Source: Sva-07 sp963793335
GTDB taxonomy: Bacteria; Actinomycetota; Acidimicrobiia; Acidimicrobiales; Ilumatobacteraceae
Length of the DNA stretch: 64,000 bases
Assembly (NCBI GenBank): GCA_963793335.1
Contig: CAWBZS010000004.1
Span: 62,001 to 126,000, forward strand
Reading direction: 5' to 3'
Every line of letters starts with the position of its first letter. The stretch's first letter is position 1. The notes beneath the pieces were generated by a model. It did no database searches, was not told the origin of the DNA, and saw only the letters and a list, made by a program, of their open reading frames with translations. Below, piece by piece: positions 33,592 to 44,749 of the stretch. The position numbers and the translations under genes are program-made.

Positions 33592-34314
33592 ATGTCTGTG
33601 CCGAACCAACGAGTCCTGGTGGTGGACGACGAGGCCGCCATCCGTGATCTGGTCGGTTCGTACCTGCGCAACGAGGGATTCGAGGTCGACGAGGCGGTCG
33701 ACGGCGAAGACGCACTCACCCGATTCGCGCATGACGCTCCCGACCTGATCGTCTTGGACTTGCGGTTGCCCGGCATCGGCGGCCTCGACGTGCTGCGCGA
33801 GATCCGGCGCACCTCGTCGGTCTACATCATCGTGCTCACGGCGCGTGCCGACGAGGCCGACAAGTTGATCGGCCTCGAACTCGGAGCGGACGACTACGTC
33901 ACCAAGCCGTTCAGTCCACGCGAGCTGGTCGCACGGGTGCGTGCCGTGTTGCGTCGCGTTCGTGGCGGTGATGCCGTCGCCGACACCGCCGGCACGCCTG
34001 CGGACGAGGTGACGCGACTCGACGGCCTCGTCATCGATGCGGGACGCCACGAGGTGCGCGTCGACGACGAACCAGTGGAATTGACCAGCCTCGAGTTCCA
34101 GCTCCTCGCCACGCTTGCGGAAGCGCCGGGACGGGTGTTCACCCGCCGTCAGCTCATCGAGCGGGTGTGGGGATGGGACTTCTACGGCGACGAGCGCCTC
34201 GTCGACGTCCACATCGGCAACCTCCGCAAGGCCATCGGCGATGCGGCGGACGCCCCGCGGTTCATCGGAACCGTGCGCGGTGTCGGGTACAAGTGCGTCG
34301 GTGGTGCGCCGTGA
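33592..34314 (+). CDS. OmpR-family response regulator
   Basis: 240-aa regulator with a receiver (RVLVVDDEAAIRDLV; LIVLDLRLPGIGG with the phospho-acceptor Asp; DDYVTKPFSPREL) and a winged-helix DNA-binding domain (LTSLEFQLLATLAEAPGRVF, ending TVRGVGYKCVG). The ATG at 33592 is used; ATG 33577 and a GTG at 33598 are alternatives. The stop overlaps the kinase start (GTGA). The upstream 33530-33555 segment has short GGGCC tandem repeats that could be slippage-prone. Confidence 0.92.
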   Translation: MSVPNQRVLVVDDEAAIRDLVGSYLRNEGFEVDEAVDGEDALTRFAHDAPDLIVLDLRLPGIGGLDVLREIRRTSSVYIIVLTARADEADKLIGLELGADDYVTKPFSPRELVARVRAVLRRVRGGDAVADTAGTPADEVTRLDGLVIDAGRHEVRVDDEPVELTSLEFQLLATLAEAPGRVFTRRQLIERVWGWDFYGDERLVDVHIGNLRKAIGDAADAPRFIGTVRGVGYKCVGGAP

Positions 34315-35469
34315 GTCGGGTGTGGCTTCCTCGTCGGCTGCGCACGCGGTTGTTCCTGTCGTATGTGGTGGTGGTTGCAGCGGGCGCCATCGCGATGTTC
34401 GTCGTGGGGGCAGTGGTCACGAGAACGGTGTACGAACGACGCCTCGGCGGATTCGGGCTCGGTCGTGGTCAAGGTCGCACGACTGGTCCCACCGAGTCGC
34501 AGCTCACCACGGCGCTCGACGAGTCGCTCGTGCCGGCGCTCGTCTTCGGCGTCGTCGCAGCGCTGTTCGCTGCGGCGATCGTGGCGATGGTCGTCGGCAC
34601 CCGGCTGCTGCGTCCGATCGACCAACTCCGGGCCGCCACCCGCCGGATGGCAGCGGGTGACTTCGCCACCCCGGTCCCGGTACCCACGGAGGCCGAACTC
34701 GCCTCGCTGGCCAACGACGTCAATCACCTCGGTGAGCACCTGGCCACGATCGAGCAGCGCCGCACGCAACTCCTCGGCGAGGTGACGCACGAGATGCGAA
34801 CGCCGATCACCGTGATCCGGGGTCAGACCGAAGCCCTCATCGACGGGGTCGTCACCCCGTCGACCGAGGTGTTCGCAGCGATCGCCGACGAGGCATCTCG
34901 GTTGCAGCGCATTGTCGACGACCTCACGTTGCTCTCGCGCGCCGACGAAGGCACGCTCGAGATCGATCTGGTCGACTTCGACCTCGGCGTGGTCGCCGAG
35001 GCAGCCGCCGAACGGCTCCGACCACAGTTCGAGTTCGCCGACATCGCCCTCGTCCTCGATGTCGGCGATCCGCACGAACCGGTTCCGATTCGCGGCGATG
35101 TCCACCGCCTGACACAGGTGCTGTCGAACTTGCTCGGCAACGCCCTCGGCCACACCCCGGCGGGAGGCACGGTCGTGCTCCGTTGCGGGCTGGCGAGCTT
35201 CGACGGCGTTCGTGGAGGTGACCGACACGGGATCAGGGATCCCCGCCGACGAGGTCGATCGCATCTTCGAGCGGTTCTACCGAGGTCCCCAGGTCGGGAC
35301 GAACCGCACCGGACGCGGAATCGGCCTGACGATCGCCCGCAGTCTGGCGCGTGCCCACGGTGGCGACGTCGTCGTCGATGCAACGGGCCCCGGCGCCACG
35401 TTCCGCCTGACGATTCCGGTCTCCGATCGGGCAGGAGCTGTCTCGCGTCGCAGTGTTCCGACGGTCTGA
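34311..35469 (+). pseudogene. sensor histidine kinase, interrupted by a frameshift
   Basis: The gene starts at a GTG overlapping the regulator stop and reads two membrane helices (LFLSYVVVVAAGAIAMFVVG and ALVFGVVAALFAAAIVAMVV), HAMP and HisKA (GEVTHEMRTPITVIRG). It continues to the N-box (NLLGNALGHTPAGGTVV). Around 35211 the frame is lost and the ATPase end continues in another: VEVTDTGSGIPADEVDRIFE, then GTNRTGRGIGLTIARSL, stopping at 35469. Removing one base near 35211 would restore a 385-residue kinase. With the extra base the G-box is lost and the protein would be inactive. A sequencing error cannot be excluded. Confidence 0.85.
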
Positions 35470-35591
35470 ACCGGCCCGCTCGACCGGTCTGCTCGCGGCC
35501 CTCGCGAGGAGCTGCCGCACGAAGCTGCAACGAGCGCGAGACCTGTCGGCAACGACGTTCGGCAAGGATTCGGAACCTCGAATCCCAACCG

Positions 35592-36247
35592 TTGTCGGCG
35601 CCAATCCGAAAGATCATCGCCGGCGTCACGGTGCTCGCGCTCGTCTGCGTCGTGGCCACGATCGGGTAGATGATCGTCGGCTGGACGATCGGCGACTCGC
35701 TGTGCATGGTGGTGATCACGGCGTTCGCCGTCGGATACACCGAGGTTCGGCCGGTGAACACTTGGTCTGTCCGAGCGCTGACCGCAGCCCTGATCGTGGC
35801 CGGCTACGGAGCGGTGATCTACACCGTCGGCGGATTCATGCAACTCGTCGTGGACGGGGAACTCAATCGGGCGCTGGGAGCCAGGCGAGTGAACAGGGAC
35901 ATCGACCAGTTGGAAGGCCACGCCATCATCTGCGGCTGCGGGCGGATGGCCACGTCGCTCGCCCGGGAACTCGAGGAAGCGGGCCAACCGGTCGTGGCGA
36001 TCGACTCGCTCGGCGGTGCGTCGCCGCTGGCCGAGGAGAGCGACCGCTACCTGCTGATTCACGGCGACGCCATCGAAGAGGAGACGGAACGACGGCCATG
36101 CATCCCTCGGCCACCACGAAGTCGCGGTCGGTGACGTGGTGGTCGTGCTCGGATACCAGGACGACATGCCCGAACTGGCGAGGCGTCGGGTTGCTGGCTC
36201 CCGACGGGAAGCCGCGACGTGCCGAGGTGTCTCCACCTCGAAACGAC

Positions 36248-36255
<8 letters not shown>
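35592..36255 (+). pseudogene. decayed potassium channel (ion-channel plus TrkA-type domains)
   Basis: Fragments of a two-TM K+ channel protein remain. APIRKIIAGVTVLALVCVVA is followed by an in-frame TAG at 35667-35669, where relatives have TIGY. Then come MIVGWTIGDSLCMVVITAFA and VGYTEVRPV, where the selectivity filter should read G-Y-G-E. The RCK/TrkA-N start survives as HAIICGCGRMATSLARELEE. After GDAIEEET about 170 residues are missing, and a third piece in another frame (VGDVVVVLGYQDDMPELARR) marks the C-terminus, ending at 36255. The stop, filter change, deletion and frame change point to true decay. It directly follows the broken kinase. Confidence 0.8.
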
Positions 36256-38422
<2,167 letters not shown>

Positions 38423-38604
38423 GTGTGCTCCTGTCGGTTCTGATGCGGGTCGGTGTCCCGGAGGTGGAACGTACCGATGCCCACACGCGGCCGGATCGGA
38501 TCGCGCATCAGTTCTCACTGCGTTTACACCGCCGCTGCACGCCATTCACCGTGCGGCGTGAAGCGGGGCGCCCGTGCGGGTCGACCGGTGTTCAGCAGGC
38601 GCTG

Positions 38605-39771
38605 TCAGCAGACGTTGCGGACGTAGGGGTATGGGTTCACCGCACGACCGCCACCCGGGTGAATCTCGAAGTGGAGGTGGTTGGCCTGCGTGGCACCGGT
38701 GGCTCCGACGTAGCCGATGACGTCGCCTCGCGACACCGACCGGCTCGAGCCCTCCCAGGCGCTGAGGTGGGCGTAGTAGTACCTGGTACCACTCGCTCCT
38801 TGCAGCCAGACGGCGTTGCCGCCGAGGCGATTCGTCGAGAAGCTCGCAGAGCCGGACTCGACCGCAACGAGCGGTATCCCTCGCGATGCCATCATGTCGA
38901 CGCCTTGATGGCTTCTGCCGCCCGAGCGCGGAGCTCCCCACGTGTCGGCAAACGCGTGGGGTCCAGCGACGGGGCAGATCATGCCGCTGCCGGCGTTGGA
39001 CGGAGCAGATGACGACGCCCCAGATGACGACGCCCCAGATGACGACGAGCCCGATGACGACGAGCTCGATGATGCCGCTTGCGCCGCTGCCTGCTGGGCT
39101 GCAGCCGCCGCGGCCTGCTCGGCTGCGGCCTGCTCGGCTGCACGGCGGGCGGCTCGCTGACGTTCGAGTTCGCGTTGCACCTCGAGGTCGATCAGCCGTT
39201 GCCGCTCGATCTCGGTCAGGCGAGTGACCTCGTCCTCGGCGGCTTGCTGCAGCGCCGCGAACTGGACCCGAGCCGCTGCGGCAGCGTCTTGGCGGTCTTC
39301 GAGGTCGCGCTGTGCGTCGGCGATGTCGCTCATCAACGCTTCGAGTTCATCGAGATCGACTGCCGCTCCGCCCTGGGCCACGGCAGCGAATCGCTCGGCG
39401 GTGAGCCCTTGGTTGACCTCATCGAAATCGACGAGCAGTGGCATGGTCGTGGTGCCGCCGGTGACGAAGCTCCGGGCGGCCAGCGATTGCAGCTGGGTGC
39501 GCATGCCGTCGGCTTCGGCGTTGGCATCGTCGAGATCTGCCACCGCCGCGGCGATGTCGATGTCGAGTTGTTCGAGTTCGGACTCGGCGTCGAACATTGC
39601 CTGCGACGCAGCGTCGGCGCGATCTCGGGCTGCCTGGATCTCGCGAGCCGCCCGCTCGGCTTCGGGATCGGAGGCGTCGACGACACCGGGAAGTGAGGCC
39701 GCGATCAACACCGCCGCGAGGCCTGCGACTGCATGGCGAACGCGGAACCGTCGGCGGGTCTGCTCGAACAT
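38605..39771 (-). CDS. secreted M23 (LytM) family peptidase with coiled coil
   Basis: 388-aa exported murein-hydrolase-like protein. A signal peptide (AVAGLAAVLIAASLPGVVDA) precedes a long coiled coil (about 38-215, rich in A/E/Q/R, with DLDELEALMSDIADAQRDLE). A Ser/Gly/Ala linker of about 35 residues follows, then a LytM domain (about 250-388) with zinc ligands in RSHQGVDMMA (HxxxD) and ANHLHFEIHPGG (HxH). The catalytic set therefore looks complete. The coiled-coil plus LytM layout matches EnvC/NlpD-like and mycobacterial-type septal regulators or endopeptidases that act on peptidoglycan cross-links. Confidence 0.92.
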   Translation of the reverse strand: MFEQTRRRFRVRHAVAGLAAVLIAASLPGVVDASDPEAERAAREIQAARDRADAASQAMFDAESELEQLDIDIAAAVADLDDANAEADGMRTQLQSLAARSFVTGGTTTMPLLVDFDEVNQGLTAERFAAVAQGGAAVDLDELEALMSDIADAQRDLEDRQDAAAAARVQFAALQQAAEDEVTRLTEIERQRLIDLEVQRELERQRAARRAAEQAAAEQAAAAAAQQAAAQAASSSSSSSGSSSSGASSSGASSSAPSNAGSGMICPVAGPHAFADTWGAPRSGGRSHQGVDMMASRGIPLVAVESGSASFSTNRLGGNAVWLQGASGTRYYYAHLSAWEGSSRSVSRGDVIGYVGATGATQANHLHFEIHPGGGRAVNPYPYVRNVC

Positions 39772-39852
39772 GTCGAAAAACCTACAGGTATGTGACGGTT
39801 GTGTGACGCCGTGGAGCGCAACACGGGGTGCGGCGCGTGTGGCGTCCCGTCA

Positions 39853-40168
39853 TCAGAGCGAGAGAATCTGGGCCTTCTTCGCGTCGAACTCGGCGTCGGT
39901 GAGCGCTCCGGCAGTGCGGAGCCGGCTTCTTGGAGATGTCGATGTCGATCTGCGGCGCCGGGTCGAGTTCGGACGGCGTAGCCAGGCGGGCTCCGTCGGC
40001 ATCGCAGATCACGAACTCGAGATCGAGCACCTTGATCACACCGCGCTGGGAGAGCTCGAGCAGCTCGTTGAAGCCGGCGGAGGTCACCAGGCCGTCGGGA
40101 AACTCGACGACGATGAAGTCGACCGGCCCGAGCGGGTCGGACGTCGACGGTTGCGATGCTTCGGTCAT
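39853..40168 (-). pseudogene. DUF6325/SHOCT-type small protein gene, frame-disrupted
   Basis: From ATG 40168 the protein reads MTEASQPSTSDPLGPVDFIV, then VVEFPDGLVTSAGFNELLEL and VLDLEFVICDADGA. This is the start of a DUF6325-type protein. Its frame changes just after DIDISKKP near 39920, and a SHOCT module continues in another frame (LRTAGALTDAEFDAKKAQIL, then SL and stop at 39853). Relatives carry a few more residues before LRTAG, so a small deletion together with the frame change is likely. In the uninterrupted frame the C-terminus becomes basic non-homologous sequence. The function of the family is unknown. Confidence 0.65.
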
Positions 40169-40454
40169 GCCATCATTCTGCCCGTCAGACCGTTGACTGA
40201 CGTCCCCAAGACCGCCCCCCGAGCCCGGGTCTCCGGGGACCTCGATCGTGATCACCCTCACCGCATCGGCGGCCGGTTCGCTGACATCCAGGTCGAGCGA
40301 CGGTGAGCTGGGCAGCGACAGCGTCCGTTCGATGTTGTCCGCCGAACGATGGGCCAGCAGGCCGGCGGTTGCGGCGTGCGATCCGGCGAGTCCGACGGTG
40401 GTGACGAACATTTGGCCGTCGACCAGCACCGCGATGCTGGTGAGCGCGCGAACC
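40169..40454. other. gap upstream of the DUF6325-type gene
   Basis: No gene could be supported here. The minus-strand frame that continues upstream of 40168 has a moderately protein-like stretch (VLVDGQMFVTTVGLAGSHAA) which could be an N-terminal remnant of a neighbour or chance. I see no repeat or clear promoter. Confidence 0.25.
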
Positions 40455-40958
40455 CTACGAACGACGGTCGCGTTTGGCCTGTTGCTGCTTGTTCTTCGAC
40501 TTCGAGGAGGAGCGTTGCGTCTTGCTCGACGTCGTGCGCTGCTTCTTGGAGGCCGTGGCCACGGAGCCCTTGGTCTGCTGCTTCGAGGACCTGGAACCGG
40601 TTGACGGAACCGGCTTGCGTCGGGCGGCAGCGAGGCGTTCGTTCTTGAGTTCCTCGGCGGCTGCAGCCGCCAGCTTGGACAGGCGGCCGGACACGCGCGC
40701 CAGGGCATCTTCGAATCCCTCGGCCTTTCGGGCCGCCTTGGCGTCGGCGGCGCTGGCGTTGGCCCGCGCCTTGTCGGACGTGACCTTGGCGCCGGCGCGG
40801 CGGCGGTAGAGCTTGCTGTACTTGTTGCGAGCCCGACGAATTCGATCGTGCAGCTCACTGAGTTCGTCTTCGTCGAGCTGTTTGAGCTTCTTGGGCTCGA
40901 CGGCGCGAAGCAACCCCTTCTCGGTGTCGTTCAACATTGATCGCAGTGATGCATCCAT
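40455..40958 (-). CDS. conserved basic helical protein
   Basis: 167-aa protein conserved in actinobacteria, predicted helical and very basic. The N-terminus MDASLRSMLNDTEKGLLRAV is followed by LDEDELSELHDRIRRARNKY and SKLYRRRAGAKVTSDKARAN, and the tail is Ser/Lys/Thr/Gln-rich (SKKQRTTSSKTQRSSSKSKN). The ATG at 40958 has a near-perfect GAGGAGG site upstream. No enzymatic motif is seen. Composition suggests nucleic acid binding, but that is inference. A tandem hairpin repeat lies about 85 bp upstream. Confidence 0.75.
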   Translation of the reverse strand: MDASLRSMLNDTEKGLLRAVEPKKLKQLDEDELSELHDRIRRARNKYSKLYRRRAGAKVTSDKARANASAADAKAARKAEGFEDALARVSGRLSKLAAAAAEELKNERLAAARRKPVPSTGSRSSKQQTKGSVATASKKQRTTSSKTQRSSSKSKNKQQQAKRDRRS

Positions 40959-41042
40959 GGATCCTCCTCGGTGGTGGCGCTGGCGCAGTGGGTCCTGCAT
41001 CGCCGACGCATCGATGGGGTCGTTGGACGAGACGCCGGCCAC

Positions 41043-41083
41043 CGGTGAGATCTCTGGGTGACCGGTCCGCTCACCTCTCACCG
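41043..41083. repeat. CGGTGAGA hairpin repeat, copy 1
   Basis: Outer arms CGGTGAGA and TCTCACCG, inner arms GGTGA and TCACC around a 9-base loop. It is one of two tandem copies with a period of 62 bp. It sits upstream of the basic helical protein gene and downstream of the small membrane-protein gene. Confidence 0.75.
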
Positions 41084-41104
41084 CAAGTGGCCGGGGTCGG
41101 CCTC

Positions 41105-41145
41105 CGGTGAGATGTTTGGGCGACTGGTCCGCTCACCTCTCACCG
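41105..41145. repeat. CGGTGAGA hairpin repeat, copy 2
   Basis: The outer arms are identical to copy 1 (CGGTGAGA / TCTCACCG). The centre is diverged (GGGCGACTGGTCCGCTCACC versus GGGTGACCGGTCCGCTCACC), so the inner stem is weakened. About 20 bases separate it from the stop of the small membrane-protein gene, where it could act as a terminator-like hairpin. Confidence 0.7.
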
Positions 41146-41163
41146 CAACCGGGTGCTCGTGGG

Positions 41164-41412
41164 TCAGGAGTCGAACGGGCCCTTGTGGGGGCGGTCCGTC
41201 GGACCCGCTGGCGGTCGATCGAACGGGTTCTTGCGCCGCCAGCCGGAGAACGGACTCGCGCCCGTGTTCTCGTTCGAGCCGGGCAGCTTGCCGATCAACC
41301 ACGACAGGAGCAGGACGCTGCCAATCGTGAGGCCGACGGCGATCACGACGGGGCCGATGCCGGAGCTGCCTCTGGAGGCACCCTCGACGCTCGCGAACAG
41401 CACGGCCGACAT
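41164..41412 (-). CDS. small single-TM membrane protein
   Basis: 82-aa protein with one central membrane helix (IGPVVIAVGLTIGSVLLLSW) and a C-terminal tail rich in Pro/Arg/Asn (FSGWRRKNPFDRPPAGPTDR). No family was recognised. The ATG at 41412 is chosen because protein character begins there. It follows the CBS gene by about 50 bp on the same strand and may be co-transcribed with it. Confidence 0.5.
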   Translation of the reverse strand: MSAVLFASVEGASRGSSGIGPVVIAVGLTIGSVLLLSWLIGKLPGSNENTGASPFSGWRRKNPFDRPPAGPTDRPHKGPFDS

Positions 41413-41464
41413 CGACGCCACGCTACTGGGGCGGTCGCCGGTCGGTTGGGAGCTGCGCCGCCGA

Positions 41465-41893
41465 TCAGTTGAGGTACGCCGCCAGCAGGTCTCGCATCGA
41501 GGCCACGCCGACGAGCGTGCCGTCATCACCGGCGACCAGCACGTGGCGGAGGTAGTGCTCCATCATCTCCTCGACCACGTCGGCAACCGAGGTCGTGTGC
41601 GTTGCCCACTTGAGGTCCTTGCTCTCCACGGCTTCCACGGCAGTGGTGTCGAGGTCGACGCCGAGCGCGACACATCGGACGATGTCGCGCTCGGACACCA
41701 CGCCGTGGACGGCATCGACGGTGCCGACCACCAGCAGTCCGACCTCGGCGTCGCGCAACTGCTCGGCGGCCTCGCGCAGTGACATCGAGGGGTGGACGAG
41801 TGGCACCGTCTCGCCCATGAACAGCCCCACCGCCTGACGGCCGCTGTTCGCCATTGCGTCGTCGGATGCCCAGTCGTCCTCTGTAGTGCCCAT
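41465..41893 (-). CDS. CBS-domain pair protein
   Basis: 142-aa protein made of two CBS domains (Bateman module). The first repeat contains LRDAEVGLLVVGTVDAVHGV followed by SERDIVR; the second contains HYLRHVLVAGDDGTLVGVAS and ends MRDLLAAYL. Such stand-alone modules bind adenosyl ligands and act as energy or redox sensors. The ATG at 41893 is used; the upstream frame overlaps the furA promoter and lacks homology. It is divergent from furA. Confidence 0.9.
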   Translation of the reverse strand: MGTTEDDWASDDAMANSGRQAVGLFMGETVPLVHPSMSLREAAEQLRDAEVGLLVVGTVDAVHGVVSERDIVRCVALGVDLDTTAVEAVESKDLKWATHTTSVADVVEEMMEHYLRHVLVAGDDGTLVGVASMRDLLAAYLN

Positions 41894-41969
41894 GTGTTCC
41901 AGTCTCACCAGTACGGGCGCGTCGAATCGAATTCTCCGGTCGTCCGCGCCATTGCGAACTCGTGGAAAC

Positions 41970-41998
41970 TGGACACAATCCAGAATCATGTGTATGGT
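41970..41998 (+). promoter_or_regulatory. putative furA-katG promoter
   Basis: TGGACA (41970-41975), a 17-bp spacer, and TATGGT (41993-41998) form a good sigma-70-type promoter whose start site would fall two or three bases before the furA GTG at 42007, a nearly leaderless arrangement like that reported for mycobacterial furA. An ACACA/TGTGT symmetry overlaps it and could be part of a FurA operator. This is read from sequence only. Confidence 0.5.
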
Positions 41999-42006
41999 TG
42001 CGCTCT

Positions 42007-42504
42007 GTGATCGAGACCGTCGACGCCTTCGAACAGCAGCTGCGTGAGCGCGGCGTCCAGGTGACCGCGCAGCGGTTGGCGATCATGCAGGTGGTGTCCG
42101 AGCATCCCCATTCGACCGTCGACGACGTGATCGGGGCCGTTCGCGACCGCATCGGGTCCGTCTCGCGCCAGGCGGTGTACGACTCGCTCGCGGTGTTGAC
42201 CGATCGTCATCTCGTGCGTCGCATCGAGCCCGCTGGCTCGCCCGCCCGCTACGAAGACCGAACCGGCGACAACCATCATCACCTGATCTGTCGGAGCTGT
42301 CGGCTGATGTTCGACGTCGACTGCGCAGTGAACGACACGCCGTGCCTCACCGCCGTCGACGATCATGGCTTCGAAATCGACGAGGCCGAAGTCGTCTACT
42401 GGGGCCGTTGCCCCGACTGTCTGGCAGCAGCTGCCGCCGCGGCCCCACCTCTCTCACACCAATCCACCAACACCGAACCAGCAAGCCCAAGGAGCACACG
42501 ATGA
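42007..42504 (+). CDS. furA: Fur family regulator FurA
   Basis: 165-aa Fur-family repressor. The winged helix is VTAQRLAIMQVVSEHPHSTV and RIGSVSRQAVYDSLAVLTDR. The regulatory metal site is in GDNHHHLICRSCRLMFDVDC, and a structural CxxC (GRCPDC) lies at the C-terminal end. Metal ligands (H-H-H, C-x-x-C) are conserved. It starts at GTG 42007 and its stop overlaps the katG start (ATGA). The furA-katG order is the classic actinobacterial arrangement, in which FurA represses its own operon and peroxide releases it. Confidence 0.93.
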   Translation: MIETVDAFEQQLRERGVQVTAQRLAIMQVVSEHPHSTVDDVIGAVRDRIGSVSRQAVYDSLAVLTDRHLVRRIEPAGSPARYEDRTGDNHHHLICRSCRLMFDVDCAVNDTPCLTAVDDHGFEIDEAEVVYWGRCPDCLAAAAAAAPPLSHQSTNTEPASPRSTR

Positions 42505-44711
42505 GCGACAACACCGACGTCTGGCAGATCAACGACAGCGAAAAGGGCTGTCCGGTCATGCACGGCCCCAACTCTGGTCACACCGCGGTCGGCTCGACCG
42601 CCAACGAGCACTGGTGGCCGAACCAGCTCAACCTGCGCATGCTCCATCAGAACTCGCCCGCTGCGAGCCCGATGGATGACGACTTCGACTACGCCGAGGC
42701 CTTCTCCAGCATCGATTACGAGGGTCTCAAGGCCGACCTCACCGCGTTGATGACCGACTCGCAGGACTGGTGGCCTGCGGACTACGGCCACTACGGCCCG
42801 CTGTTCATCCGCATGGCCTGGCACTCCGCTGGCACCTACCGGATCGAAGACGGTCGCGGTGGCGGTGCCACCGGTTCGCAGCGCTTCGCACCGCTCAACA
42901 GCTGGCCCGACAACGGCAACCTCGACAAGGCCCGCGCGCTGCTGCTGCCGATCAAGCAGAAGTATGGCAACAAGATTTCCTGGGGTGACCTGATGCTGCT
43001 CGCCGGCAACGTGGCCATGGAATCGATGGGCCTGCCGATGTTCGGCTTCGCCGGCGGTCGCGTCGACGTGTTCCAGCCCGAGGACGACATCTACTGGGGT
43101 CCCGAAACCGAATGGCTCGGCGACGAGCGCTACCACGGCGACCGCGAGCTGGAGAACCCGCTCGGTGCCGTGCAGATGGGCCTGATCTACGTCAACCCGG
43201 AAGGCCCCAACGGCAACCCCGACCCGCTCGCCTCGGCGCGCGACATCCGTGAGACGTTCGGCCGCATGGCGATGAACGACGAAGAGACCGTGGCGCTGGT
43301 CGCGGGTGGACACACCTTCGGCAAGGCGCACGGCGCCGGCGACCCGAACCTGGTCGGCCCCGAGCCCGAAGGTGCCCCCATCGAGCAGCTCGGCATGGGT
43401 TGGAAGAACGCGTTCGGCACCGGCAAGGGAGACGACACCACCACGAGCGGCATCGAAGGCGCCTGGACCCCGACGCCGACCACGTGGGACAACTCCTACT
43501 TCGACACGCTGTTCGGCTGGGACTGGGAGCTCACCGAGAGCCCGGCCGGCGCCAAGCAGTGGAAGGCCTCGAACCCCGAGGCGCAGGACATCGTGCCCGA
43601 CGCGCACGATCCCGAGCGTCGCCATGCCCCGATGATGACCACTGCCGACATGGCGCTGCGGATGGACCCGATCTACGAGCCGATCTCGCGCCACTTCCAC
43701 GAGAACCCAGCAGAATTCGCCGACGCCTACGCTCGCGCCTGGTTCAAGTTGCTGCACCGCGACATGGGCCCGACCTCGCGCTACCTCGGCCCGGAAGTGC
43801 CCTCTGAAGTGCTGATCTGGCAGGACCCGGTGCCGGCGGTCGACCACGAGTTGATCGACGACGCTGACATCGCTGCGCTGAAGCAGACGATCCTCGATTC
43901 GGGTCTCACGATCTCGGAGCTGGTCGCTACGGCGTGGGCGTCGGCATCGACCTACCGCGACAGCGACAAGCGTGGCGGCGCCAACGGCGCCCGCATCCGT
44001 CTCGCCCCGCAGAACGACTGGGAGGCCAACAACCCCCCGCAGCTGCGTCGGGTGCTCGCCAAGCTCGAGGAGATCCAGGCCGGCTCCGCCAAGACGGTGT
44101 CGCTCGCCGATCTGATCGTGCTCGGCGGCGTTGCTGCCGTCGAGGCCGCCGCCAAGGCCGGTGGACACGAGATCACCGTGGCGTTCACCCCTGGCCGTAC
44201 CGATGCAACCGCCGAGATGACCGACGCCGAGTCGTTCGCTCCGCTCGAGCCGAAGGCCGATGGCTTCCGGAACTACATCGGCAAGGGTCACACGCTCGCT
44301 TCCGAAGCGTTGATGGTCGACCGGGCGCAACTGCTCACCCTCACGGCGCCGGAGATGACAGCGCTCGTCGGTGGTCTGCGAGTGCTCGGTGCCAACTACG
44401 ACGGCTCTGATTTGGGTGTGCTCACCGACCGTCCCGGCGTGCTCAGCAACGACTTCTTCGTGAACCTGATCGACCTCTCGACCGAGTGGCAGCCGACCGA
44501 AGCGTCAGAGGACGTGTTCGAGGGCCGCGACCGTGCGAGCGGTGATGTCAAGTGGACCGGCACACGTTGCGACCTCGTGTTCGCGGCGAACTCGCAGTTG
44601 CGGGCAATCACCGAGGTGTACGCGCAGAGCGACTCCGAGGCGAAGTTCGTGCGGGATTTCGCCGCGGCGTTCGCCAAGGTGACGGAGCTCGATCGCTTCG
44701 ACCTGCGCTGA
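42501..44711 (+). CDS. katG: catalase-peroxidase KatG
   Basis: 736-aa bifunctional haem catalase-peroxidase. The distal triad is R104-W107-H108 in LFIRMAWHSAGTYR, the same numbering as in Mycobacterium tuberculosis. GLIYVNPEGP supplies the tyrosine of the Met-Tyr-Trp adduct, the proximal histidine lies in ALVAGGHTFGKAHGAG, and TTTSGIEGAW contains the equivalent of the S315 region. The C-terminal pseudo-peroxidase half is complete. AAGGAG precedes the ATG. It detoxifies H2O2 and is coupled to furA. A long GC-rich hairpin follows the stop. Confidence 0.97.
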   Translation: MSDNTDVWQINDSEKGCPVMHGPNSGHTAVGSTANEHWWPNQLNLRMLHQNSPAASPMDDDFDYAEAFSSIDYEGLKADLTALMTDSQDWWPADYGHYGPLFIRMAWHSAGTYRIEDGRGGGATGSQRFAPLNSWPDNGNLDKARALLLPIKQKYGNKISWGDLMLLAGNVAMESMGLPMFGFAGGRVDVFQPEDDIYWGPETEWLGDERYHGDRELENPLGAVQMGLIYVNPEGPNGNPDPLASARDIRETFGRMAMNDEETVALVAGGHTFGKAHGAGDPNLVGPEPEGAPIEQLGMGWKNAFGTGKGDDTTTSGIEGAWTPTPTTWDNSYFDTLFGWDWELTESPAGAKQWKASNPEAQDIVPDAHDPERRHAPMMTTADMALRMDPIYEPISRHFHENPAEFADAYARAWFKLLHRDMGPTSRYLGPEVPSEVLIWQDPVPAVDHELIDDADIAALKQTILDSGLTISELVATAWASASTYRDSDKRGGANGARIRLAPQNDWEANNPPQLRRVLAKLEEIQAGSAKTVSLADLIVLGGVAAVEAAAKAGGHEITVAFTPGRTDATAEMTDAESFAPLEPKADGFRNYIGKGHTLASEALMVDRAQLLTLTAPEMTALVGGLRVLGANYDGSDLGVLTDRPGVLSNDFFVNLIDLSTEWQPTEASEDVFEGRDRASGDVKWTGTRCDLVFAANSQLRAITEVYAQSDSEAKFVRDFAAAFAKVTELDRFDLR

Positions 44712-44749
44712 TCACGCCGCATCACCGCTGAACTCAGGCTGACCAGCCG

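Noticed and set aside
40169..40454. Possible extra minus-strand gene upstream of the DUF6325-type gene
   Set aside because: Short, start codon unclear and no domain; could not be separated from chance.
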